Assembly: GCA_021205375.1 (NCBI GenBank)
Contig: JAJPXR010000014.1
Location: forward strand, 1-10,223
Length of the DNA stretch: 10,223 nucleotides
Direction of reading: 5' to 3'
DNA from: Clostridiales bacterium
GTDB taxonomy: Bacteria > Bacillota > Clostridia > Oscillospirales > Oscillospiraceae
The position numbers and the translations under genes were made by a program. Each line of letters starts with the position of its first letter. Within the stretch, counting starts at the first letter, position 1. The notes under the pieces were generated by a model. That model was not told where the DNA came from. It ran no database searches and saw only the letters and a program-made list of their open reading frames with translations. This document shows, piece after piece, positions 5,209 through 10,223 of the stretch.

Positions 5209-5288
5209 CGTCTGCCTCCCTCGCCGTTGTGGCGCCTCCGCGTCAAACTCTCAAGCGCCGCATAAGGCCGCCGTACCGTCCGCGTGGA

Positions 5289-5331
5289 TGTCACCTCTGA
5301 CAGTATACGCGGCAGCGGGACCGACGGTGAA
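5289..5331 (-). promoter_or_regulatory. candidate promoter and operator of the ZIP gene
   Basis: On the - strand, TTCACC (5331-5326), an 18-bp spacer and TATACT (5307-5302) form a moderate promoter. The perfect inverted repeat TGTCA-CCTC-TGACA (5289-5302, + strand reading) overlaps the last base of the -10 and the expected start site. That is the usual place for a repressor operator. A metal-responsive repressor would make sense for a metal transporter, but the sequence does not match a box I can name with confidence. Confidence 0.5.
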
Positions 5332-5358
5332 GCATTTACCCAACTAGGAGCACAAACC

Positions 5359-6012
5359 ATGAAAAACCAACAACCCCATCTCATCAAACGATATCTTCTG
5401 CTGGCCTTGGGGCTGGCAGTTATGGCCTTTGGCGTAGCCTTTTCCATCAAGGGCGCGCTGGGCACCTCCCCCATCTCCAGCGCCCCCTATGTGGTCAGCC
5501 TGTTTACTCCGCTGACGGTGGGCACCGCCACCATCTGTATGCACTGTCTCTTTATCCTGCTGCAAATCATCCTTTTGCGGCGGGATTACGACCCCGTCCA
5601 GTTGATGCAACTGCCGGTGGCGCTGGTCTTTGGCTGGCTGTGCGACCTGGGCGTGTGGGCCATTCAGGGACTCGAATGTCCCCTTTACTGGCAGAAGTGG
5701 ATCTTCTGCATCCTCGGCATTGTGCTGGTGGCCTTCGGCGTCAGTTGCGAGGTGGTGGCAAACGTTGTCACCCTGGCCGGAGAGGGCCTGATTTTGGCCA
5801 TCAGCCGGGTGGCCCACACCAAGTTCCCGCCCACCAAGGTGGCCTTCGACGTGACGTTGGTAATCATCGCCTGTGTGCTGTCCTTCCTGTTTCTAGGACG
5901 GCTGGAGGGCGTCCGGGAGGGCACCGTGGCCGCCGCCGTCTGCGTTGGACTGGTCTCCAAGCAGATCAACAAGCCGCTGCGCCGGTTCGAGGCGCGGTAT
6001 CTCTCCGACTAA
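5359..6012 (+). CDS. YczE/YitT-like integral membrane protein (DUF6198 type)
   Basis: This 217-residue protein has about five hydrophobic segments. Near the N-terminus it carries KGALGTSPISSAPYVVS (31-47), the GTSPISSxPYV signature I associate with the YczE/YyaS/YitT-like DUF6198 proteins. Further family-like blocks are FGVSCEVVANVVTLAGEGLI (126-145) and the C-terminal VREGTVAAAVCVGLVSK (185-201). Its biochemical function is unknown; it is sometimes annotated as a possible transporter or membrane sensor. The frame is open to 5284, but TAGGAG at 5345-5350 lies 8 bases before ATG 5359 and the hydrophobic part starts just after, so 5359 is chosen. It is divergent from the ZIP gene with a 150-bp gap; no strong + promoter was found there. 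Confidence 0.85.
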   Translation: MKNQQPHLIKRYLLLALGLAVMAFGVAFSIKGALGTSPISSAPYVVSLFTPLTVGTATICMHCLFILLQIILLRRDYDPVQLMQLPVALVFGWLCDLGVWAIQGLECPLYWQKWIFCILGIVLVAFGVSCEVVANVVTLAGEGLILAISRVAHTKFPPTKVAFDVTLVIIACVLSFLFLGRLEGVREGTVAAAVCVGLVSKQINKPLRRFEARYLSD

Positions 6013-6217
6013 ACAAAATCTTCACAAAACGTATCTTCCGTTTAAAAAATGTTCTCGAAATTTTCAGGTATCTTTAAGGTCGATAGGGTATCTTTTTGAT
6101 AAGGCAAGGGAGAATACAGATTGTTGAATAGAACTTCATACTTTGTACATATTCTTCCGGTAGAATAAGCCACACGGAAAAACGAAACGACAACATCACT
6201 GTAAGGAGTGAGCGTAT
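6013..6217 (+). other. AT-rich upstream region of the protease gene
   Basis: This 205-base gap is markedly richer in A and T than its surroundings. It contains three copies of GTATCTT (6031, 6068, 6088), the last two exactly 20 bp apart, which could be binding sites. The best promoter candidate is TTGAAT (6124-6129) with CATATT (6148-6153), an 18-bp spacer and only four matches in each hexamer. No terminator with a T-run is clear for the upstream gene. The ribosome site AAGGAG (6203-6208) lies 9 bases before ATG 6218. Confidence 0.4.
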
Positions 6218-7930
6218 ATGTATTTCGACGATCAAGAGAACACCAATCCCATCCCCAACACTGACGGCGAGGGCGCTTCCGGCACCGGGCCGGAGAACAC
6301 CTCCGGCAGCTCCGCCCCCTCCGGCGAGTACCACTACACCGCCGGGTCCGGCAGCAGCAGCTATAATCCCGACCTGAACGCCGCCAGCAACACCGGCAGC
6401 GGCAATTATGGAGAGCAGTCCAACAACAACGGCTACAACAGCTACAACGGTCAGCCCATCAACAACAGCTATAACAGCTACAGCGGCCAGTCCAACAACA
6501 ACGGCTACAACAGCTACAACGGCCAGCCCAACAACAATGGTTACAACAACTACAGCAACCAGTCCAACGGCGGCTATACCCCCAATTATCAGTACACCCC
6601 CAACGAAGAGCCGCAGAAAAAGCGGCGCAGAAAGACCAAGGAGCCGAAGCCTCCCAAGCCGCCCAAGCAGAAGTCCGGCGGGAGGGGCGGCATCATCGCC
6701 CTGGCGCTGGTGTTCGCCATCATCGGCGGTATCATCGGCGCAGGCGGGTTCTACGCCGCCGCAGCCTACGGACTGATCTCCACCGGCTCCTCCGGCGGCA
6801 GCTCCACCGTCACCGTCAGCAACCGCACCGAGGGCACCAGCGTTTCCACCACCACCGTCGAGGCGGGGGAAGAGATGTCCATCTCCGAGATTTACGCCAC
6901 CTATAACGACGCGGTGGTCTGCATCACCGTGGAGACCTCCAGCGGCGAGGGCGCAGGCACCGGCTTCATCACCGACGCGGAGAACGGCTATATCCTCACC
7001 TGCTACCATGTGGTGGACGGGGCCACCGCCATCTCCGTCACCCTGACCGACACCACCAGCTATGAGGCCACCTATATCGGCGGCGATGAGGACCAGGATG
7101 TGGCGGTCATCAAGATCGAACCGGCGGAGGACGAAAACCTGACCGCCGTGGTGCTGGGCGACAGCAGCCTGCTGGCGGTGGGTGACACCGTCTGCACCAT
7201 CGGCAACGCTCTGGGCACCCTGTCCAACACCCTGACCAGCGGCAGCGTCAGCGCCCTGGACCGGGCCATCACCATGAGCGACGGCACCGTCATGAACCTG
7301 CTCCAGACCGACTGCACCATCAACTCCGGCAACTCCGGCGGCCCCCTCTTTAACCAGTACGGCGAGGTCATCGGCATCGTCAACGCCAAGTATTCCTCCT
7401 CCGCCTACGACACCAGCACCGCCACCATCGAGGGCATCGGCTTCTCCATCCCCATCAACGACGTCACCGACATCCTCAGCGACCTGATGGAGTACGGCTA
7501 CGTCACCGGCAAGCCCTACCTGGGCATCTCCGTCTCCACTGTCTCCCCTGTGACCGCCCAGCAGTACAGCAACATGGTGGTGGGCGCTTATGTGAACAGC
7601 GTCACCGAAGGCTCCTGCGCGGAGACCGCCGGTCTCCAGGCGGGTGACATCATCACCCAGGTGGATGGCGCTGACATCACCAGCAGCGCCGAGCTGATCG
7701 ACGCCAAGAACACCCACAAGGCCGGGGAGGAAATGACCCTGACGGTCTACCGGGACAGCGAGTATATCACCCTTGTGGTCACGTTGGACGAGGAGCAGCC
7801 TGAGACCACCACCGAGGACGACAGCGGCACCACCGACGACGGCACCTCCGACGGTTACAGCTACGGCTACGGCGACAGCGAGAACGGCTGGGGCTACGGC
7901 TACAGCTACGGCGGCAACAGCGGCTGGTGA
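6218..7930 (+). CDS. membrane-anchored HtrA/DegP-type serine protease with Asn/Tyr-rich N-terminal region
   Basis: This 570-residue protein is an envelope quality-control protease of the trypsin-like HtrA family. Domain order: an acidic then Asn/Gln/Tyr/Ser/Gly-rich cytoplasmic segment (1-130) with four 12-residue repeats (67-114); a polybasic, Pro-rich linker (134-152); one transmembrane helix (158-184); a Thr/Ser-rich spacer; the protease domain (about 220-425); one PDZ domain (about 433-522); and an acidic tail ending in a Gly/Tyr/Trp-rich stretch (546-570). The catalytic triad is H264 (CYHVVDG), D294 (DQDVAVIKI) and S373 (NSGNSGGPLF). The protease part lies outside the membrane by topology. 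HtrA proteins commonly have a short cytoplasmic N-terminus, so the long prion-like one is unusual. The ATG at 6218 has AAGGAG 9 bases upstream. A strong terminator follows. Active-site intactness suggests a working enzyme; its substrates are unknown. Confidence 0.93.
   Translation: MYFDDQENTNPIPNTDGEGASGTGPENTSGSSAPSGEYHYTAGSGSSSYNPDLNAASNTGSGNYGEQSNNNGYNSYNGQPINNSYNSYSGQSNNNGYNSYNGQPNNNGYNNYSNQSNGGYTPNYQYTPNEEPQKKRRRKTKEPKPPKPPKQKSGGRGGIIALALVFAIIGGIIGAGGFYAAAAYGLISTGSSGGSSTVTVSNRTEGTSVSTTTVEAGEEMSISEIYATYNDAVVCITVETSSGEGAGTGFITDAENGYILTCYHVVDGATAISVTLTDTTSYEATYIGGDEDQDVAVIKIEPAEDENLTAVVLGDSSLLAVGDTVCTIGNALGTLSNTLTSGSVSALDRAITMSDGTVMNLLQTDCTINSGNSGGPLFNQYGEVIGIVNAKYSSSAYDTSTATIEGIGFSIPINDVTDILSDLMEYGYVTGKPYLGISVSTVSPVTAQQYSNMVVGAYVNSVTEGSCAETAGLQAGDIITQVDGADITSSAELIDAKNTHKAGEEMTLTVYRDSEYITLVVTLDEEQPETTTEDDSGTTDDGTSDGYSYGYGDSENGWGYGYSYGGNSGW
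6416..6559 (+). repeat. four tandem 36-bp units encoding 12-residue repeats
   Basis: Four in-frame units encode QSNNNGYNSYNG, QPINNSYNSYSG, QSNNNGYNSYNG and QPNNNGYNNYSN. Units 1 and 3 are identical in protein and nearly so in DNA. Being multiples of three, copy-number changes here would alter the length of the cytoplasmic segment without breaking the frame. Confidence 0.85.
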
Positions 7931-7966
7931 TCGCCCGGACCGTTCAAAACAGCAAAGCATCTTCCG

Positions 7967-8006
7967 ACCGGCTCACACCCAGCGAAACGCGGTGTGAGCC
8001 GGTTTT
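7967..8006 (+). terminator. intrinsic terminator of the protease gene
   Basis: A perfect 13-bp stem (ACCGGCTCACACC at 7967-7979, GGTGTGAGCCGGT at 7991-8003) with an 11-base loop leads into TTTT and then CTGTTCT. Confidence 0.9.
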
Positions 8007-8067
8007 CTGTTCTGCCGTTCCTTTCCGCCAAAAAGTTCCGCGTTGGCCTGGCGTTCTGCGAATGGCC

Positions 8068-8109
8068 CGCCGCTGTCCCCACACGGGGAACACGTCCCGA
8101 AGGGCGGCG
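8068..8109. repeat. nested inverted repeats upstream of tgt
   Basis: CGCCGC (8068-8073) pairs with GCGGCG (8104-8109), enclosing a TCCCC (8076-8080)/GGGGA (8085-8089) hairpin. No T-run follows and the tgt promoter lies just downstream, so this is not part of the tgt transcript. The role is unknown; the rest of 8007-8128 holds no gene that I can see. Confidence 0.35.
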
Positions 8110-8128
8110 CGTTCCGGCAAACGCGGTC

Positions 8129-8157
8129 TTGACAATCCTCCCACCCGCTTCTAAAAT
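8129..8157 (+). promoter_or_regulatory. sigma-A promoter of tgt
   Basis: TTGACA (8129-8134), a 17-bp spacer and TAAAAT (8152-8157) are present. Transcription should start near 8164, leaving a leader of about 37 bases that contains AAGGAGG (8187-8193). Confidence 0.85.
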
Positions 8158-8200
8158 AAACAGGTGAGAACGAATACCGTTAAAACAAGGAGGAACTTCG

Positions 8201-9340
8201 TTGTTTCAAGTGACCAAGCGCGAGGGCAAGGCCCGCCGGGGGGTGTTCACCTGCGCCCACGGCACGGTGCAGACCCCGGTTTTTATGAACGTAGGCACCC
8301 AGGCCGCCATCAAGGGCGGGCTTTCCGCCAGGGATTTGAAGGAAATCGGGTGTCAAATCGAGCTGTCCAACACCTACCACCTCCACGTCCGCCCCGGTGA
8401 CGACGTGGTGCGGCAGTTGGGCGGTCTGCACCAGATGATGCACTGGGACGGCCCGATTTTGACCGACAGCGGCGGCTTTCAGGTGTTTTCCCTGGCCAAG
8501 CTGCGGGACATCAAGGAGCCGGGCGTCACCTTCCACAGCCACGTGGACGGGCGAAAGATTTTCATGGGGCCGGAGGAGTCCATGCGCATCCAATCCAACC
8601 TGGGCAGCGACATCGCCATGGCCTTTGACGAGTGCGTGGAGAACCCTTCCACCCACGACTATGTGGAGCAGTCCTGCCGCCGGACCCAGCGCTGGCTGGA
8701 GCGGTGTGTGGCGGAGCATCAGCGGCTCAACGCCCTGCCCGACTGCGTCAACCCAGAGCAGATGCTCTTCGCCATCAACCAGGGGGGCATTTACCCCGAC
8801 CTGCGCATTTGGCACGCCGACCAGATCTCCGCCATGCCGGAAGGCTCCTACGACGGGGTGGCCATCGGCGGCCTGGCGGTGGGGGAGAGCACCCAAACCA
8901 TGTACGACATCATCGACGCGGTGGAGCCACACCTGCCCGCCGACAAGCCCCGTTACCTGATGGGGGTGGGCACCCCCTGGAACATCATCGAGGGGGTCTA
9001 CCGGGGGGTGGACTTCTTCGACTGCGTCATGCCCGCCCGCAACGCCCGCCACGGCAAGCTCTACACCTGGGAGGGCACCATCAACATCAAAAACGAGAAG
9101 TACAAGCTGGACACCCGGCCCATCGACCCCAACTGCCAGTGTCCCGTCTGCCGCAGCTATTCCAGGGCCTACCTGCGCCATTTGGTCAAGGCGGAGGAGA
9201 TGCTGGCCATGCGCCTGGCGGTCATCCACAACCTCTGGTTTTATAACGAGCTGATGGCCCGCATCCGTCAGGCCCTGGACGAGGGCCGGTTCGAGGCGTT
9301 CCGGGCGGAGAACGTCGAAAAATTGCAGCGGCGGCTGTGA
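8201..9340 (+). CDS. tgt: queuine tRNA-ribosyltransferase (tRNA-guanine transglycosylase)
   Basis: This enzyme swaps guanine at the wobble position of GUN-anticodon tRNAs for a 7-deazaguanine, the base-exchange step of queuosine synthesis. The 379 residues match the family's usual length. Conserved features: D89 in TDSGGFQVFSL, D143 in FDEC, the IGGLAVGE substrate-pocket block (222-229), the nucleophile D274 in DCVMPARNARHG, and the zinc ligands C312, C314, C317 and H343 (NCQCPVCRSY and VIHNLW). The start is TTG at 8201, supported by AAGGAGG 7 bases upstream and by the family N-terminus (FQVTKREGKARRG) beginning right there. It lies upstream of yajC, the classic order, but has its own promoter. 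Whether the substrate is queuine or preQ1 is not visible; bacterial enzymes normally use preQ1. Confidence 0.97.
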   Translation: MFQVTKREGKARRGVFTCAHGTVQTPVFMNVGTQAAIKGGLSARDLKEIGCQIELSNTYHLHVRPGDDVVRQLGGLHQMMHWDGPILTDSGGFQVFSLAKLRDIKEPGVTFHSHVDGRKIFMGPEESMRIQSNLGSDIAMAFDECVENPSTHDYVEQSCRRTQRWLERCVAEHQRLNALPDCVNPEQMLFAINQGGIYPDLRIWHADQISAMPEGSYDGVAIGGLAVGESTQTMYDIIDAVEPHLPADKPRYLMGVGTPWNIIEGVYRGVDFFDCVMPARNARHGKLYTWEGTINIKNEKYKLDTRPIDPNCQCPVCRSYSRAYLRHLVKAEEMLAMRLAVIHNLWFYNELMARIRQALDEGRFEAFRAENVEKLQRRL

Positions 9341-9346
9341 TTTTTT
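9326..9346 (+). terminator. weak terminator-like hairpin at the end of tgt
   Basis: A short CAGC-GGCG-GCTG stem (9326-9337) inside the last codons is followed by TGTGA and TTTTTT (9341-9346). The four- to five-pair stem is marginal, so partial read-through into yajC is likely. Confidence 0.35.
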
Positions 9347-9357
9347 CGGAAAACCCC

Positions 9358-9386
9358 TTGCTATTGCCGCCGAGAACCGGTATAAT
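9358..9386 (+). promoter_or_regulatory. sigma-A promoter of yajC
   Basis: TTGCTA (9358-9363), a 17-bp spacer and a perfect TATAAT (9381-9386) begin 18 bases after the tgt stop. The transcript start near 9393 leaves a leader of about 53 bases with a GGAGGTAA ribosome site (9433-9440). Confidence 0.8.
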
Positions 9387-9445
9387 AATAGCACTATGCT
9401 GTGTCGGCAAAGAGGCTGCCGGCCAAATTTACGGAGGTAATTATT

Positions 9446-9769
9446 TTGGAAACCATGTATTCGATCGTCATGATCGTTGTAATGATCGCCATTTTCTATT
9501 TCCTGCTCATCCGCCCGGAGAACAAGCGGAAAAAGCAGGCCAATGAAATGCGCAACAGCCTGATGGTGGGTGATGAGATCACCACCATCGGCGGTATCGT
9601 CGGCACCATCTGCGCCGTCAAGGAGAACAGCATCGTGGTGGAGACCGGCGCCGACCGGGTCCGCCTTGAGCTGATGAAGTGGGCTGTCTCCTCCAAGGGC
9701 GTCCAGACCACCGAGGACGGCAAGGGTGAACCCACCGACGATAAGGACAAGAAGTCCAAGAAAAAGTAA
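9446..9769 (+). CDS. yajC: YajC, Sec translocase accessory membrane protein
   Basis: This 107-residue single-pass protein is the small partner of SecDF in the Sec protein-export machinery. An N-terminal helix (about 4-22, YSIVMIVVMIAIFYFLLI) is followed by the family's RPENKRKKQ junction, the MVGDEITTIGGIVGTI core (40-55) and a Lys/Asp-rich tail that ends in poly-Lys. The start is taken as TTG 9446, 8 bases after GGAGG. The ATG at 9401 has no ribosome site and sits right at the expected transcript start, and ATG 9455 is 17 bases from the site. Location downstream of tgt is conserved in many bacteria; secD and secF would be expected beyond the window. Confidence 0.95.
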   Translation: METMYSIVMIVVMIAIFYFLLIRPENKRKKQANEMRNSLMVGDEITTIGGIVGTICAVKENSIVVETGADRVRLELMKWAVSSKGVQTTEDGKGEPTDDKDKKSKKK

Positions 9770-9802
9770 TTCTGGCTGTTCTTCTTACGCAGCCCTGTGT
9801 TA

Positions 9803-9860
9803 GAAACCCCTCCGCCACCGCCTAAAGGCGGCGGCCCTCCTCCCCTTTCAGGGGAGGCAA
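9803..9860 (+). repeat. dispersed GC-rich intergenic repeat (copy 2)
   Basis: The first 20 bases match 214-233 exactly. The element then forms two hairpins: a CCGCC (about 9818-9822)/GGCGG stem around TAAA, and a perfect 7-bp CCTCCCC (9839-9845)/GGGGAGG (9851-9857) stem with a TTTCA loop. It sits 33 bases after the yajC stop, a normal position for REP-like elements. Without a T-run it is a poor terminator but may protect the mRNA 3' end. Confidence 0.6.
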
Positions 9861-9953
9861 GAGGGAAAGTGCTTATCGTCTGACGCCGGTTTTGTGCGAC
9901 AAATTCGAGATTTTCAGCAGAGACCCCTCTATATAGCCACTAACACTGAAAAT
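9861..9953 (+). other. intergenic stretch with a long stem-loop
   Basis: No gene is seen in the roughly 300 bases between yajC and the last gene. Within it, ATTTTCAG (9910-9917) pairs with CTGAAAAT (9946-9953), enclosing a small AGAG-ACCC-CTCT hairpin (9919-9930). No T-run follows. No RNA family was recognised. Confidence 0.4.
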
Positions 9954-9982
9954 TTGGCTGATTCATAGGGATAACCTATAAA
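9954..9982 (+). promoter_or_regulatory. candidate promoter of the last gene
   Basis: TTGGCT (9954-9959), a 17-bp spacer and TATAAA (9977-9982) would start a transcript near 9989. The leader of about 83 bases would contain a GCGGC-TCA-GCCGC hairpin (10000-10012) and the terminator-like hairpin at 10022-10062. Confidence 0.5.
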
Positions 9983-10021
9983 GTAATTCCACCAACACCG
10001 CGGCTCAGCCGCATAAATTCC

Positions 10022-10071
10022 CCCTCCCGCGCATACATTCAGGCAGAATGGCGACGGGAGGGTGTTTTTTT
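10022..10071 (+). terminator. terminator-like hairpin that contains the next gene's ribosome site
   Basis: CCCTCCCG (10022-10029) pairs perfectly with CGGGAGGG (10055-10062). The stem can extend through CGC/GCG with a bulge and an inner ATTC/GAAT stem. It is followed by TG and seven T residues (10065-10071). The ATG of the next gene starts at 10072, and the only ribosome site available is GGGAGGG in the right arm, with the T-tract as spacer. It may be a true terminator, an attenuator, or a translation-blocking hairpin. Confidence 0.75.
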
Positions 10072-10223
10072 ATGGCGCAGAGGAAAAAGGAAGCGGCGCT
10101 CAGCCCCGCGGCGGCAGGGGCCACCGTTTTGACCGGCGGGCTGCTGGCCTTCGGGGTGTGCCTGGCGGTGCTGGCCGGGGCCGCCGGACTGATGGCGGTG
10201 GGCAGGCTGGGCGAGGAGGCCAT
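10072..10223 (+). CDS. 5' part of a small membrane protein gene (possibly TIGR04086 family), cut by the window edge
   Basis: The first 50 residues are a basic start (MAQRKKEAALSP), a long hydrophobic segment at about 15-43 (GATVLTGGLLAFGVCLAVLA and onward) and then VGRLGEEA. In Clostridia the gene after yajC is often a small multi-helix membrane protein of the TIGR04086 family, followed by the SCIFF peptide and its radical-SAM maturase; position and hydrophobicity fit, but the visible part alone cannot prove it. The ATG directly follows a T-tract. GGGAGGG (10056-10062 region) is the ribosome site, held in a hairpin stem. The frame stays open to the window end. Confidence 0.6.
   Translation, partial: MAQRKKEAALSPAAAGATVLTGGLLAFGVCLAVLAGAAGLMAVGRLGEEA

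Noticed and set aside
5209..5301. Metal-sensing riboswitch in the ZIP leader
   Set aside because: The leader of about 85 bases showed no motif I could match to the NiCo, yybP-ykoY or other metal riboswitches; only the DNA palindrome near the start site stood out.
6074..7960. A 628-codon open frame on the - strand opposite the protease gene
   Set aside because: It is low-complexity Val/Ala/Gly/Asp sequence mirroring GC-rich codons of the + strand gene, which has an intact catalytic triad and a ribosome site. No ribosome site or known domain supports the opposite frame.
7931..8154. Short frames between the protease gene and tgt
   Set aside because: They cross the strong terminator at 7967-8006, lack ribosome sites and are rich in Arg/Pro/Thr as expected for non-coding GC-rich DNA.
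9981..10071. T-box riboswitch upstream of the last gene (ACCGCGG followed by a terminator)
   Set aside because: The sequence CCAACACCGCGG matches only the second half of the T-box core. The UGGN part that binds the tRNA acceptor end is absent, no specifier stem is recognisable, and the leader from the candidate promoter is only about 83 bases.

Overview
The window looks like chromosomal DNA from a fairly GC-rich member of the Clostridia, most likely the Oscillospiraceae (Flavonifractor/Lawsonibacter/Oscillibacter-like). This is inferred from strong AGGAGG-type ribosome sites, consensus sigma-A promoters with 17-bp spacers, heavy use of CTG/GGC/GCC codons, a tgt-yajC neighbourhood typical of Clostridia, and copies of a short GC-rich intergenic repeat. 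No phage, IS transposase, rRNA or CRISPR array is visible.

Layout. 1-340: the tail of a truncated gene, a fragment of a dispersed repeat, and an intrinsic terminator. 620-1288 (+): an AqpZ-type aquaporin with its own promoter and terminator. 1368-1601 (-): a solitary EutN/CcmL-type microcompartment vertex protein. 1686-2028: a compact region with two small ORFs on the + strand and, facing them, a perfect consensus promoter on the - strand whose transcript would end at a hairpin inside the last codons of the 25-codon ORF. This has the architecture of a type I toxin-antitoxin pair. 2101-2658 (-): an HD-domain phosphohydrolase with a consensus promoter. 2859-2946 (+): tRNA-Leu(CAG) with promoter and terminator. 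3046-4449 (+): a MATE exporter, convergent with and overlapping a ZIP metal transporter (4429-5208, -). 5359-6012 (+): a YczE/YitT-like (DUF6198-type) membrane protein divergent from the ZIP gene. 6218-7930 (+): a membrane-anchored HtrA-type serine protease with an Asn/Tyr-rich repeat region in front of its membrane segment. 8201-9340 (+) tgt, 9446-9769 (+) yajC, and from 10072 the start of a small membrane protein gene (possibly the TIGR04086 family) that runs off the window.

How the parts relate. Most genes look like single transcription units: seven good sigma-A-like promoters and several clear intrinsic terminators separate them. Only the right end (tgt, yajC, membrane protein) forms a conserved functional neighbourhood, linking queuosine tRNA modification with the Sec accessory subunit YajC. 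Even there, tgt and yajC each have their own promoter and both start at TTG. The third gene has a candidate promoter of its own, and its ribosome site is buried in a terminator-like hairpin.

The most unusual items are the putative antisense-controlled small-peptide locus (1780-2028), the orphan microcompartment pentamer gene, the ribosome-site-sequestering terminator at 10022-10071, and the tandem 36-bp repeats that encode a prion-like segment in the protease.
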